The notes: generated from the letters alone by a model not told the origin. Counted from the first letter of the stretch, positions 25,886-37,978 are shown. The stretch is DNA of 64,000 nucleotides from Sphagnum compactum (GCA_965153455.1 OZ234493.1:5766001-5830000), one strand, 5' to 3'. Made by a program: numbers and translations.

Positions 25886-27917
25886 TTACAACAACCCACC
25901 TTCATTGGTCTGTCTGGCAAGGTTGGCAAGAATAGTGGCCCAGGCAGGTTCTGCATTCTGTGGTGCCTCCTGATCAGACCCAACTACTGGTGACCTTGCA
26001 GGAGAGCCATAGCAAGGAACAAGGACTGCAAAGCTGTCCTCCAATTCATTGTCTGTGAAGTCACTATGATGAGGTTCAAACCAACCCACAGACCAATCTG
26101 AATCCTCGGAGTCAGAACCTGACATGGAGATTCCGTCAGCAGGTACTATGACAAGATCAAATTCTGGATCCATGGACCGCTTAGACTGCAGCCTTTTCTG
26201 TGATACTCTTCTTCTCCTCCCTTTCCTTTTCTGCCACCCATGAGACGTGGATGATGATGATGATGCAGCAGCAGCTGAAGTAGAAGAAGAAGAAGCTACT
26301 ACATCTTTCCCACCAGCTGCACCTCGAGCTATGAAGCTGCTTTGGTGGGTATGGCGGGCTTTGTGAACAGGAGGAGACAAAACTGTGGTGTCTGAGAATG
26401 CTGTGGGCTTCCTCCATAGCCCTGCTAATACAATTGCTGTTATGGCCATCCAAAGCTGTTCAGACTCAAAATTTTGGCACCAAAGAAAAAAAAGTCTTCA
26501 AAAGCTGAGCTGACTAACTATATCTTGCTGCTGAAGGCACAAACCCAACTTTATAGAAAAAAAGGAAAGTTGGGTGGCTAGGCACAAAGCTCCATTCCTG
26601 GGTTTCTAAGGCATGAATGAAAGAAGAGGTAGACCACAAAAACAGGACTGCCTACGTTTTCTTCAGACCTTCTTCTTCTTCTTCTATCGAAAGGATTTGG
26701 ACAACAACCCAAAAAAATGGATCATTGCGAGGTTTCAAGTGCTTTGCACCCTGAACAAAACCACCAGCAGCTACACGGAATGTTTATGCAACACCTCCAG
26801 CTTCTCAAGGTCTCTTCTTGTGGCATTCGGAACCAAGGTTTCAAAAGGGCACGGACTGGGTGGAAATCTGAGCACAAAACTCACACACAAGTGAAAGCCT
26901 ATTCTTCTCCAAAAATTCTTTAGATTATTTACTTTCCAAAAGGACAGATGTTTCTACCATTTGATAAGAAGATGCAAAACTCACATAATTCCAAGTCCCC
27001 CAGCAACACCCCAAGAAAAAAAGAAGCAAAAAAAAGAAGCTCTTTCTTTTTCTCTCTCTTTCTCTCTCAGAGAGTTTTTTTTCTTTCTTTCTGTAATGGG
27101 TTGTAGAAAATCTCGAGAAAGGATGGGTTTGTTCTTGTGTCACAAGTTGCGAAAAAAAAAATGAACCAGCGACACAAAAGATGAAGAAGTTTTGCAAATT
27201 TTCTTGCAACAAAACCAACCACCAACCCTTTCTTTCCCTATGATGAAATGGCCCAAAAATAGGCTACCGAAAAAATCCTTTGCTTATGAGAGAAGAATAG
27301 AAACATGCCTTACCAACAACACACACAAAAAAAAACAAACATACCCCCAACTTCCTTCACAACCTCTCTCTCTCTCTCTCCTATGAGGAGTCCATGGGAG
27401 GGAGGGAGTCCCCAAATGAAAGAAGCAACAACAGCAGAGACAAGTTGAGAAGCCAGAGATATATAGTTTACCTTTGCAACGCTTTGTACTAGACTGAACA
27501 AAAGGAACAAAAGGCTGTATGGGGGGGGCTTCTTGAGTACACAAAACACACCACTAGTTTTACACCTTAGGCCCACCATAACTTGTTTGTTTGTTTGTTT
27601 GTTTTTTGTGGCCTTCTGGTGGTACACCTTTATTAAAAAATCATAACAAACACCTTTTCAATGGAAATGCAGTTGAAAACAAGTTGGGAAAAAGGAGGAG
27701 GCTCATCACATTTTTATGTGGCTCCTTAGAGTTGGCAAAGTTCAAACAAGCGGTGGTTAAAATAAGAAATTTTCATTGAATCTCCCCCCCTTAAAAAACC
27801 ACATTAAACAACAGAAGAACTTTAAATGAAACAAAATTTAAAAACATAAAATGAACTTACATCTGGTGGGATGAATTCCTCATAATGTGGGACCCAATCA
27901 AAACTACATGGTTCCAT
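25886..27917 (-). CDS. Plant protein of unknown function, two candidate exons
   Basis: I do not recognise the family. The main exon, 25886-26455, encodes about 189 residues on the minus strand. It has a hydrophobic N-terminal segment (WMAITAIVLAGLW), a Ser/Ala-rich linker, a basic stretch (WQKRKGRRRRVSQKRLQSKR, a likely nuclear signal), then a conserved-looking acidic core with MDPEFDLVIVPADGISMSGS, DSEDSDWSVGW and DSFAVLVPCYG. An upstream exon at 27861-27917 (MEPCSFDWVPHYEEFIPPD) ends in a strong GTAAGT donor and joins in phase to an acceptor at 26456-26457, across a 1.4-kb intron. A TAA follows NEGGLL at 25886, but AAG/GTGGGT just before it could be a donor, so more exons may exist. The exon join is inference; without it translation could start at 26449. 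Confidence 0.55.
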
Positions 27918-28561
27918 AGTCTCAACTCTCTCCCTTACAGACAGAGCCAACAAAAGTAGAGAACACTCTAGTGTTAAAAGCTGGGAAGGAGCAGAAAGGA
28001 TACTTAAGCGTACAAAGCGGGATTTCGCTCTCATCTCCCAATGAAGATGGAATACACAACTATCTCAATTTCTAGTTCTTCATTGGGGAATTGTGCTTCT
28101 TCATAAGGGATTATGATTTTTTCAATGACAATTAGCTTCTTCATGCGGCTTTCATGGGGTTTTAAGTGGGGCCTTCATTGAGTGGGCTTTATTACATTGT
28201 GCAATGCCGTAAGGTGTTATCCAACACATTAATATTTGACTTTGGAGTATTTGGAGTAGTGCATGAGTAGTAGTATTCCATCTTTTTAATGTTTCTTCTA
28301 AGGTAGTTGTGTCTTTTTAATAAATCATTGGAAAATAACCAATGCCCATAGGAGTGGGCATTCCATTTTTGAAAAAAATACTCCACATCATTTTTCTTTT
28401 TCTTTTTCCTGTGATACTTAGAGGGTGTCCTTCAGATACCCTTGGAGTATAAAAACAGGGAGAAAATGGTAATACAAAATGGTCTGTTACACGGCAACCA
28501 CCATGTCTGCAATTGCCCCAAATGAGAAAGCCAAAAAATTCAGGGCTTTATGGGGGGGAGG
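27918..28561. other. Upstream region of the unknown minus-strand gene
   Basis: The frame of the candidate first exon stays open further upstream (to about 28034), so the start codon could lie earlier than 27917. No TATA box or telo-box was identified with confidence. Confidence 0.35.
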
Positions 28562-28654
28562 TTTGTCTAAACCCAACTTCCTTAGGTCCCCAAACAACAA
28601 AGCCAAAAGTTTAGGGTTTAGGGTTTAGAGTTTAGGGTTTAGGGTTTAGACAAA
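28562..28654. repeat. Interstitial telomeric tract inside a palindrome
   Basis: 28610-28650 consists of TTTAGGG, TTTAGGG, TTTAGAG, TTTAGGG, TTTAGGG, TTTAGA: five Arabidopsis-type telomere units and part of a sixth. The tract's right edge GGGTTTAGACAAA (28642-28654) is a perfect 13-bp inverted match to TTTGTCTAAACCC at 28562-28574. Five or more units in one run exceeds a simple telo-box. Confidence 0.85.
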
Positions 28655-30892
28655 TTGTCTTCCACCCAATTTCCCTTCCCTGGACTCACTAACTCCTTAA
28701 GCCTTTACTGATTTATATTATTAGTTGTTGATGGTAAGGTAGATGTGCCCCAAAACCACCTTTGTAAAAAATGAACTCAAGTTTTGAAATAAAAGTTAAA
28801 ACAACTTATGAAATTTTTATTTTGAATAGATGTCTTGTAGCTTTATCTATAGTCTAGTTTTCATCTGAAATTTAATAAACCAGTAAATTCTCACAATTCT
28901 TATTCATAGCATTGGTACACAAATATACAATTAATGATTATTTAAATCCCTTTTTTTGGCCGCTTGAGTATGAAGCAATAACCAACATCATGTACTCTAA
29001 GTACACATAAATTTCAATTTCAACAATAAATAACTAAAAAATAGTTTACCCTACCAGATGATTTTTGTTGCATCTACCTTAAGAGCAATCCGGAGGACCC
29101 CTTGCCTCCTTTCCTTCATCCCATTTCTAATTATTTTCAAGGCAACAGAGTGACACATGTTTATAACACCTTGAAGGGATGGGATACCAACTCTCTCAAC
29201 CCCAGCTGGCCCCCAGTTTTTGAGCAAACATCACAAACTTCAAAAGCAAACCTTAAGTAATAAACAAAACAAGATGCAAGAGTAATAAGTAAGCAAGATT
29301 TGCCTCTTGCTCTTTCTCTCACACGACCCATGAACTCACTCACCCTTAGTTCATCTCGCCTACAAATGCATCCCCAAGCATAGAAATAGACTTACTAACG
29401 TTTTAGTGAACAAGCACTAGATGGTCACATCCCATTTATTGGCTCCGTGTGCAACAAGCGTGAGGAGACATTGATCTGACTGCTGCTCCCTATTTTTCAA
29501 TTGGTCAATCATAATGATCGGTCCAGGTGGTTTGCTGATAGTAGTCTCTCACCTATTTGCAGTCCCCCTTTTAGTTTAATGGGTGAGGTCGGGAAAAAGA
29601 AAATAAATAACTAAACTTGGATGTGAGAAATATTTTTGCAGGATGAGATACAGAGCACTCTGCTGGTGATGCTCAAAGGGCCTATGTATACCTCCTCCAA
29701 ATGGGAGAGTCATTCCATTTCTTTGTTTTCGATACAACTCACTGATTGAATGGCCCATACCTCTTCTTCTTGACAGGGCATATGCAGTCATCAGCACGCA
29801 CGGCAATGAATAAGCCAATGGTAGAATCAAGTGGAATATTTGGGTTCAGTGGTGAGAAAATGAAAGAGGATCAATCACATGGCTGACATAAGAAGGGAAT
29901 CAAAATGAGGGCTTCTGGGCCCCAATCATGCTAAAAGCCATTGTTCACATCAAATACTGGCAAATTTGTTTTATTGTTTCCCAACATATGAACCTTGATC
30001 ACATGATTCCACATTGGCAAATAATTTCTAGGTGACAAATTGAGAGCATAGTGAAGAAAAAAAAGAAGAAGGCATATTTTGTCAACTAAATGTCTTTGAG
30101 TGCTCTTCGCCTTGACCCTTGCACTACTTATTAGTGTGTGTTGGTCCATCGAGCATAGAAACAAAATGTATGTATGTACTTCATTGTTTGGAGATTGTCA
30201 TATATTATTGTTTTATTGCCTAATCATGCTTGTTGGGCCATGCCTCTCAGCAAGGACTACTACACATTCACTTGGGTCTCCACAAGTTAATGTTAGAAGT
30301 AGCTTGCATCTTATTCACAGAAATAGGTGATCCTCAAGCACATGGATGATGGGTGTATAAAATTACTTATTTCACTAAAAACAACTGAAAAGCCCAAGTA
30401 CTTTGGGCTTGGATAAGGGGAAGCAAACCATAACAGGTTCTCACAGCTCTCATGTGTCTCCATGTTGCTTCCAATAGCCGCACTTTTTTTCTCTCAGCTT
30501 CATCCCACGAAGTCCCACTCTTTTTGCCCTACATAGGTGCCGCAAATGGGCAAAAGCTATGCAAACTCTAAGCATCTTAGGAGTGCCCAAAGTTCCCAAA
30601 CTTTTCATGTTGAGGATGTGAAATTTGGCCAATCATGAAACCCATTTACCTGGAAAAAAAAAACGAAGTTTTGAAGTTTGGATGCAACCACAAGTAATTC
30701 ATAGAATTCACATTATATTTAGTCCCCCCCCCTCCTTTTCCTCCTCCATCAACAAAAAAAAAATACCGATCACAAATCTTCATCAGTCCAGTGGCTTTTG
30801 CACTATTAATGACCACACAACCAAGAGCCACTTGAAGGAAGAAAACTGATAAAGTGGTGGGGTCAAATTTTTAAATAAAAGTATTTTCAATA
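28655..30892. other. Intergenic DNA, no gene seen
   Basis: Short reading frames only, without recognisable motifs. It contains one dispersed repeat copy (29470-29561). Confidence 0.5.
29470..29561. repeat. Dispersed repeat related (inverted) to the Harbinger-like MITE
   Basis: About 90 bp aligns with the reverse complement of 33008-33095 inside the MITE at 32900-33143. The best block is ATTGGTCRATCATAATGATYGG followed by TCCWGGTGGTTTGCT. The terminal repeats are not recognisable, so this is an older or truncated copy. Confidence 0.65.
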
Positions 30893-31317
30893 AAGTTATC
30901 GGGAAAGTCGGGCGATTAGGGGGCGAGAATGGCCACTTTCGGCATAATAGTGCATCAAATGCGTAACTAAGAATGAAATTTTACAAAACGAAATAACTGG
31001 GACCCAACATAGTTTTTCCACCAACTTTGGCAGTAATTATAGTAGTTGTACAGGTAAGAGCAGTGAAAATACATGGGTTTCATCCCCTCTTTCCTTTTTC
31101 CTGAACGCCTACACTGCTGCTACATACATTTTCACTGCTCCCACATGTACAACTAGTATAATTACTGTCGAACCTTGTGCATTGAATGCTGAGTTTCAGC
31201 ATTTCATACTGAGATTTAATAAAATTTTCTTACTTTGCGGATACCGCCAAAAGAGGGGATGGGGATGAAAGCACAGGGGTTAGGAGGTGAAAGAGAGGGT
31301 GACTTTACGGATAACTT
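30893..31317. mobile_element. MITE with 17-bp TIRs and TA flanks, containing an internal foldback
   Basis: Ends are AAGTTATCGGGAAAGTC (30893-30909) and, inverted, GACTTTACGGATAACTT (31301-31317), differing at two positions. Both ends are flanked by TA (30891-30892, 31318-31319), as expected for Tc1/mariner (Stowaway-type) insertions. Inside, 31031-31073 and 31123-31167 form a second pair of about 43-bp imperfect inverted arms (CAGTAATTATA...). A partial relative of the interior lies at 37979-38222. Superfamily assignment is tentative because TA flanks are short. Confidence 0.6.
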
Positions 31318-32599
31318 TAATATCAATTAAGAGATTTTTTTTAGAATGCTTCAATCACAAAAGTCCAGGGAAGCTTGCAAAAAGGTGAAGTGAAGACGAA
31401 AATAAAAAGCCTACATTTGTGGATTTCCAGGGAGTGTTGTCGGGGAATCTTACAAACTTGGGTTTGCTCCACCTCAGCTCCAACTGAGCAAATATCTCAC
31501 ACACTCAACTCTTGTGTGGTAGTCACAAAGGCAGCCCTTAATTATTATCTCTACCGACCACCTTTCCTACCGATGTGCAAATGCTAGTTAAGTGGTTTAG
31601 TATTGGTATTCAGCAAGCATGTACTTATGGCTATTGGAATGTCATGAATACATACTTGCTAGATACCAATAGCCAAAATTTCCCCTACCCATGAGTTTTC
31701 AGTGGCTCATCCAATAGGCATGTCATCTAGGATTGAAAGGGTGTTTTAGCAATAATTGGGGGAAATTAGGGCTGGATGCAAAAGTAGGACACTGACAACT
31801 AGTTCATGTATATACCATAGCCTAGGGTCAGTTTCCACATTGACAAAACAATTTTTAATTTTTTTTTCAAAAAATGAATTCATGTTTTAATTTTGAAATT
31901 AATATTGTGATATGAATAGTGAAATTATTCAGAATGTAGCTTATGATAATTATGATGATTTTTCAACATGACAACTTCATGTTTTCACAAAATTTCATTT
32001 CACTATTTTGAGGATTATTTAATGAGGAAACTGACCTTACGGTAAGGTATGAATGACAACATCTTCACTTTGAGTAGGAGAAGATGCTCATGTACATAAG
32101 AATTTCAACACACAGACATTGACAAGATTGTGATGACACTCTCTGCTCTAATATGACACATTATCACTCCAGAAAACATTGACACAGTGTTGAAGCCACA
32201 CTCTCTGCTCTACATAACACATAGTTGGGGGGAAGGGAGATCTCATTGGAAGGCCATGGTAAAATGCTTTGTCCAGTGTTGTGGAGATGACAACATAATG
32301 TTGATATATATACTCACTTTTCAGGTTCAGTGTTGAGGTGCTCAACAATTTTATTTTCTTTCGAAATCCACACTTCGGTAGTTAAGAAAATGATTTATGA
32401 AATTTCAATAATAAAAGAGGCCTTCTTCTTCTTTGGCAGGTTATTTGGACTCAGCATCTAAAGAATGAGAAGTTTTACAACATTTTTTTTATTGTTTCTT
32501 TTTGAAACAATGAGAAGAGATAATAAAATTCATCATAAAATAATCCTGAGTTTGAGTCTGGCTTTGATCTTGAATATCAGGGGTCTACCCTTGTCTCCC
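31318..32599. other. Intergenic DNA, no gene seen
   Basis: AT-rich with no supported coding region. The stretch 32110-32240 repeats ACACTCTCTGCTCTA with nearby GACAC blocks, a small local duplication. Confidence 0.5.
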
Positions 32600-33230
32600 T
32601 AGTTAGTGTTTTAGGTAGTCCTCTAAGTAACCTTTAGGTGTCACATAACTTAAGTGCCTCTTTAGATAATTTCATAGGTAGGCCTTATGTAGTTTTTTTT
32701 ATGGAAGCTTTTGATAATCTCTAAGTAGTTTCTAGGTAGTCTTCTAGGTAGGTTTATGTAGCCCCTAAGACAACCCTTGAGTATCTCATAATCTAAGTAA
32801 GATTTTAGGTGTCTTCTTAGATTCTTTAAAGAAGTCCTAAGTAATCCCTAAGTAACCGCTAGCTGTCCCCTAACTTAAGGTTTTTAAACTAACCCCTTAG
32901 AGCTTCTCCACCGGTGCTCTGTATGTCACTCTGGATAATAAAATTAAATGTCTAAGTTTAGCTGTTTTTTTTTGGCAACCCCAACAATAAAACTGTAACT
33001 TGAACTGCATAGATGTGAGAACTGCTAATAGCAAACCACCAGGACCAATCATTATGATCGACCAATCAGAAATACTGAGTCGCAGTAAGGTCCAGTTTAT
33101 TTTACTGTCTGGAGTCACATACTAAGTACCAGTGGAGATACTTTTAGGTAGGCTTTGTATAATTTTAAAAATCTTCTTTATGTATCCCATAATATAAGTA
33201 AGCTCTCGGGTAGACATGTAGGCTTAGTCA
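32600..33230. repeat. Degenerate minisatellite interrupted by a MITE
   Basis: Units of roughly 14-25 bp built on the theme TCTAAGTAGTTTCTAGGTAG recur through 32600-32890 and resume at 33147-33230. The interruption is exactly the MITE at 32900-33143. Units are diverged and the period is irregular. Confidence 0.6.
32900..33143. mobile_element. PIF/Harbinger-type (Tourist-like) MITE, 244 bp, TSD TTA
   Basis: The left end GAGCTTCTCCACCGGTGC and the inverted right end AAGTATCTCCACTGGTAC are the start of about 44-bp imperfect terminal inverted repeats. The element is flanked by TTA at 32897-32899 and 33144-33146, the canonical 3-bp Harbinger target duplication. The C-T-C-C-A-C terminus resembles known Harbinger MITE ends. 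It has no coding capacity. It inserted into a minisatellite and has an older relative at 29470-29561. Confidence 0.8.
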
Positions 33231-34476
33231 AAACATAAGAAACAAGAGAAAACTCAAATCATCTTGAGTTTTGGAGAAATTTTGAATTTCCTCTTTTATT
33301 ATATTCCTTTGACATTGTTCCATCATACATTTTGATTTTCATCGTCAATTTTGGGGAAACTTAAGATTCTGCTCCTATGTTTTCTTGACTTTTGTGATAA
33401 CTTTAATGTTCCAAAAAGTTTATGGGATAGAAGTTTTTTTTTAAATCGATCATTGAATATCTTCTCTACAATGGTGGATTAACCTAAAACAAGAAACTTT
33501 CAGGTTTTGACCAATTTTTGTTTCCCTTATATTGTTGTACCTATATGGCCTCATTGTTTCATCTTTAATTCTTTTATTTAGCGTTCTCAATTCAATTCTG
33601 ACTCAAGGATATCTACTTTCTTCACCTTTATCTTGACAATGGATTTAATTATCTCCACCGAAGAAACCCACATTTTCAACTCTTGTTTGATTTTCTTGGA
33701 ACTCTGGAACTCTTTTCTCAAGCTTTGTATCTAAAGCTTTTTCCTACGACTCCCTCTTAAAGACCTTGTTTTCAACTTTGATCGCATTTATCTCATGAAA
33801 AAAATCACATTTATGATCCTCAAACCCTAATCACTATGAAAGAGAAAATAAAAATAGTGTTATAGAGAATCAAGGCGCCATAGAAAAATTGATTTAGTTC
33901 CTAAATTTTCTACATCCAAGATAATAATTTCCTTAAATTTTGGCATTTCAAAAAAAAATAAAAATAAATCAACATTTTCAAAAAAATGAATATTGCCAAA
34001 CATGAAAATGTATTATGGTAATCTTTTGCTTCTATAAAGCACTCTCAGAAATTTCCTATGAGTCATGGAGGGCACCTTTATGTTTGTGAATAATGCCTCC
34101 TTAGTTTACCTTATGTTTACAAGAGGCCTACTAGTAGGTGGAAGAGGCCTTATGTAGACATAAGGTACCTTGCGCTCCTACGATGATATGACCTACCCAT
34201 GTTTAGGCTCATTGTAAACACCTCATACAATTCTTTTAGTGTAGTTGGCGGATTGTGTTTGTCACCATAAATTTTCATGTGGAAAGGGTAATAAGCATCT
34301 CAAAAACAAAAACCCAAAGTCCATAGGAGTGAGTGAGCCTTGAGTTTTTTTGAATCCTATGGATCTTGTGTTCTTTCTGAAAAAAATATGTGCCCTCCTT
34401 TTTCCTCACTAATGATAATTGGTGGGTATCACAATAAATTGTCTGAGAAATAAAAACCCTATGGATCTTAGACAGA
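33231..34476. other. Intergenic DNA, no gene seen
   Basis: No reading frame with recognisable domains and no transposon ends. Composition is AT-rich. Confidence 0.5.
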
Positions 34477-34622
34477 GGCTTTACCAGAATTAAGGGCCCA
34501 CACACAAGGCAAAGCATGGGTCCTTATTCAAGTGAACCCAAGGGCAGAGGGCTTTACCAGAATTAAGGGCCCACACACAAGGCAAAGCATGGGTCCTTAT
34601 TCAAGTGAACCCAAGGGCAGAG
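34477..34622. repeat. Perfect 73-bp tandem duplication
   Basis: Two identical 73-bp units start with GGCTTTACCAGAATT at 34477 and 34550, and the start of a third (GGCTTTACC) follows at 34623. Each unit contains the near-perfect inverted pair TAAGGGCCCA / TGGGTCCTTA. The unit shares TTTACCAGAAT with the foldback at 25330-25432 and GGGCTTTACC with 61523-61589. Identity of the units suggests a recent duplication. Confidence 0.9.
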
Positions 34623-34971
34623 GGCTTTACCTAGCCCTGCATGTGAGGAAGAAAAAAAACTCATCATAATTGGTTGCCAAATTTCACCTCATCCTTCTTA
34701 CATTAAAAAAGGGTCCCTTGGATAATACTTGGGGAAACCATGATGTCTTCTTATCCACTTCCTAAAAGGATACCATAATCTCAGGGATGAAGGAAGAAGA
34801 CAATGAATGACTCATGCTTTGGTTTGGCAAACTTCACTCATTATTTTCTATATTGTGATGATATCTTTATGTTTCTCCCTTCTGATTTTCAAGAGAATTA
34901 AACTCACTTTTCACTGTGTTTCACAATTACTGGCCCATGGTTGTACATTATTAATGTACAACTCGTATATT

Positions 34972-35125
34972 CACTGCAATATAAGGTGTTCTTATTCATC
35001 AAGTGATTTCATTGGATTTTGAGTGAATTCACTAGTTGTAATGACCAGGGATTAGTGAAGAAGCAGTGAATTCACTGGTCTAGTGAACAGAGATTAATGA
35101 ATTACACCCACATTTTGTAGTAGTG
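34972..35125 (-). mobile_element. Mini-CACTA MITE, copy 2 (154 bp, TSD ATT)
   Basis: Same family as 8377-8487 but inverted. The right end, read on the minus strand, is CACTACTACAAAATGTGGGT, identical to the left end of copy 1. The other end is CACTGCAATATAAGGTG. Both sides are flanked by ATT (34969-34971 and 35126-35128), a 3-bp CACTA-type duplication. It is 43 bp longer than copy 1 because it carries an extra subterminal block with a further GTGAATTCACT motif. Confidence 0.85.
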
Positions 35126-36123
35126 ATTGAATGTTACTACAATACCTACTAAGGTTGTTCCATAAGTGACAAACACTTGAGACAATCCTAAAATCAAACC
35201 CACAAAGTGAAGTGATGTCAAACAAGTTTGCAAAATGCAAGACTTGGCTTCACAATTGGTTACCCTAGTTGATAAATACATTTAGGAACTTATTATGTAT
35301 AGGCCTTTGTTTTTTTTGTTTTTTTTGGGGGGGGGGGGAGTTCTTGAGCATTGAGCAACAAGAGCTTGGGAGGAGCAAAAAGTTCGACAATTAGGAGTTG
35401 TTGATTGAGAGGTGTCGTAGATTGACCATGCCCAGCCTCAATTTTTTTTTTTAACAAAACATAACCCAAACACTATTGTCCCCTATTTTGAGGGGAGCCA
35501 TGGTTCAATGCAGAAACAGGCACTGGGTCTCCCACAGCATGGAAGAGAGCGCTGAATACCCAAGCAGACCAGTGCATGCTGCCTGCAAAAGTTTATGTAC
35601 TCGGGTTTTTTGAAGACCCAAAAAACCCAATAGATATGCTCCAGAACTTCAGACCCACTATCTTTATTGAATGAGCATGCATAGGCTACACCTTAACAAT
35701 TGGAAAGCACAAACAACTCCAGCCAAACTGCTACTTGAGTTAGGATAACTTGAAGCTGTTGGGGTCTGTTATATATATATATACTAGTGGGTACCCGCTA
35801 ATTGTTTCAACCAATTAATAACTCTTGTTGTTGTTCTGTTTGTGTATTATATAAGTAGTGTTGGGCGGGTATTTGATATGTTGAATAACCTCCACATCTG
35901 GGTATTTGTAAAATGGGAATTAAAAGAATTAAAACTCGGAGTCAAAGAATCACAAGTTCCGGGTATTTGAAAAAAATTCAAAATCAAAGAACCGCTGCCG
36001 GTTCTGGTTATTTCAAAAAAACCTCACAGGACTGCCGGGTTTCAAGAAAACCTGGAAAAGAGGAGCCAGGCAGGTTTTTGGGCGGTTATTTTACTTTTAC
36101 AATTTGGGATCTGTATTTCATAA
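35126..36123. other. Intergenic DNA, no gene seen
   Basis: Contains a G homopolymer (about 35327-35338) and, from about 35770, a TATATATATATACTAGTGGG-type segment that recalls some plant Helitron 5' ends, but no matching 3' end was found. No coding region is supported. Confidence 0.4.
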
Positions 36124-36234
36124 CCTCGACAGACGGACAGACGGGATCTGGGTTTCAGAACCTCGACAGACAGTCAGACGAGATCTGAGTTTCAGGACAT
36201 TGACAGACGGACAGACGAGATCTGGGTTTTTGTC
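36124..36234. repeat. 37-bp tandem repeat, three units
   Basis: Units begin at 36124, 36161 and 36198 and share GACAGACGGACAGACG and GAGATCTGGGTTTCAG blocks with a few substitutions. Downstream, 36236-36290 continues with shorter AATTGGYACCTCGA units. The segment is GC-richer than its flanks. The plus-strand frames across it are repeat-driven and not called. Confidence 0.8.
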
Positions 36235-37978
36235 TCCTCGAATTGGTACTTCGAAATTGGCCCCTCAAATTGGCACCTCGACAAACGCACAGACTACCTG
36301 AATTAATATATAAGATATTTGTGTACCTAGGGTAGAGTGGCCCATCACGGATCACTAGCCTATCACGGATCACTTTGGCAAATCTTTCTCAATTTTTTTT
36401 TCATTTTGAGTGATTTAAAATATTATAGGAGTGCCTTCTCAAGCTCTACAAATCATCTTTGCAATGCAAAACCAACGGAGCAGCCAAAAAAAGAGCAGTA
36501 AAGAGAATACAATTTTTTTGAATTATAATTTTTTGTTTTTTCATTTTTTAAAATTTTGACCCCTCCTACTTCATCAGTGCATAACTTTCTCATTTTTGGG
36601 TTCAAATTGAGCAATTTAAACTGCTTTGAAATCGCCATCTTAAGCTTTACAAATCATCTTGTAACTCTAAAGACAACAGAGTAATATTTAAGGATTTTTT
36701 TGAGAGGATTGATCATTTCTTTCCTAGCAAGATCTCATGTGAATCTTTTTTTCCCCATAGTTATCTTCTTGTCCAAATGGATTTTCATAAAGGGCTGAAT
36801 GTTGGGATGTTTATCTTGTGTAATTTGAACCCACCTTCCAAACTAAGATGCCTCAGAAAGAAAGGAAAGTAGGCTTGAAGTTCTTAGGGGAAAAGGGAAG
36901 TGGAAAAGTTCCTTTTACCCAAGATCTTGGATATCACTTAATTTTATTTTTTAATGTTCATCAACAATCAATTTTTATTTTTATTTTTTTGAAAAGGTTG
37001 CTTGCACAATGGATGAAAAGTTAGGGAACTTATATGCTTCCTTAAGGTAAGCATATAAGGAAGTCGTATCAGCTTAAAATTTTTGGAAGGTTGCATAATG
37101 GATGAACGTGGCGTTTTAGTTCCTCAAATTTTCATTCATTACATGACCTTCTTCCCCATTTTTTCAAGATGAGTTCCTCAACTTTTCATCCATTGTGCAA
37201 CCTATCAAAAAGTCCAAAACATGTTACACAAATTTATAGGCAATGAGAATTTTTTAAACCAATATCCAAGTTCCTCAAATAAGAAGATACTTTCCCTACC
37301 CCATCCTAAAGGGAAAGCATGGCCCAACTTCCCCTTCCCTGGTTGGGCAACTTTCCCACATCCCCTCACTGGATGGAGAAGGCCTAAGACAAGTTGCCCA
37401 ACAGCCATAGACTTTTGTTCTTCCCTGGATGAGAAGATGAGTATTGAGAAAACAAATTGGATCCAAGATCTTCTTCCCATATGAAGAAAAATACATAGAT
37501 AGGTGCTGCAATAGAATTGTCATTAAAAACCCTAAGTACATATCTTTTGCTATCATTTCAAGTTTGGCAATAATAGAATTATTTTCGACAATGTTGAATT
37601 TTTCTCGAAATTATCTCTTTGAAATGTCACATTTTGAGAAAATTACAAGGGAGAGCAAAATACAAAAATTGGTGGAAACCCTGGAGCCTTTGCTTAAAGC
37701 CAGTGCACCTTGTAGGGCAAGTCTTCAATTATCCTATCTATTTCTCTCCATCGTATAATTTGGTGAAATATATGTCTCGCCATTTTTGCAAAAAATGGCA
37801 ATAAAAAATGTTGTAAAAAGGCTCATTCTGTTTACAGGTTTGAAGTCTGAAGAACCTATTAAAGAAGGTGTCTATATTATTGCCAAAATTCCATAAATAT
37901 TTTTTAAGTGCCAAAGTGGATTTTGAAAACAAAATAATTATGCAGCACGAAACCTGAAAAGGTACTACGGTCCACACA
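36235..37978. other. Intergenic DNA, no gene seen
   Basis: Reading frames of about 90-100 codons near 37205-37758 overlap on both strands and have no recognisable domain. Complementary blocks around 37010-37200 (AGGAACTTATATGCTTCC-like) give local hairpins. Confidence 0.4.

Noticed and set aside
8377-35125. One giant 26.7-kb CACTA element between the matching ends at 8377 and 35125.
   Set aside because: Each end has its own nearby partner end and its own matching 3-bp duplication (TAT and ATT), so they are two separate short MITEs.
35770-36350. Helitron with a 5' end at the TATATACTAGTGGGTACCCGC segment.
   Set aside because: No convincing 3' hairpin followed by CTRR and no A/T insertion context was found; resemblance alone is too weak.
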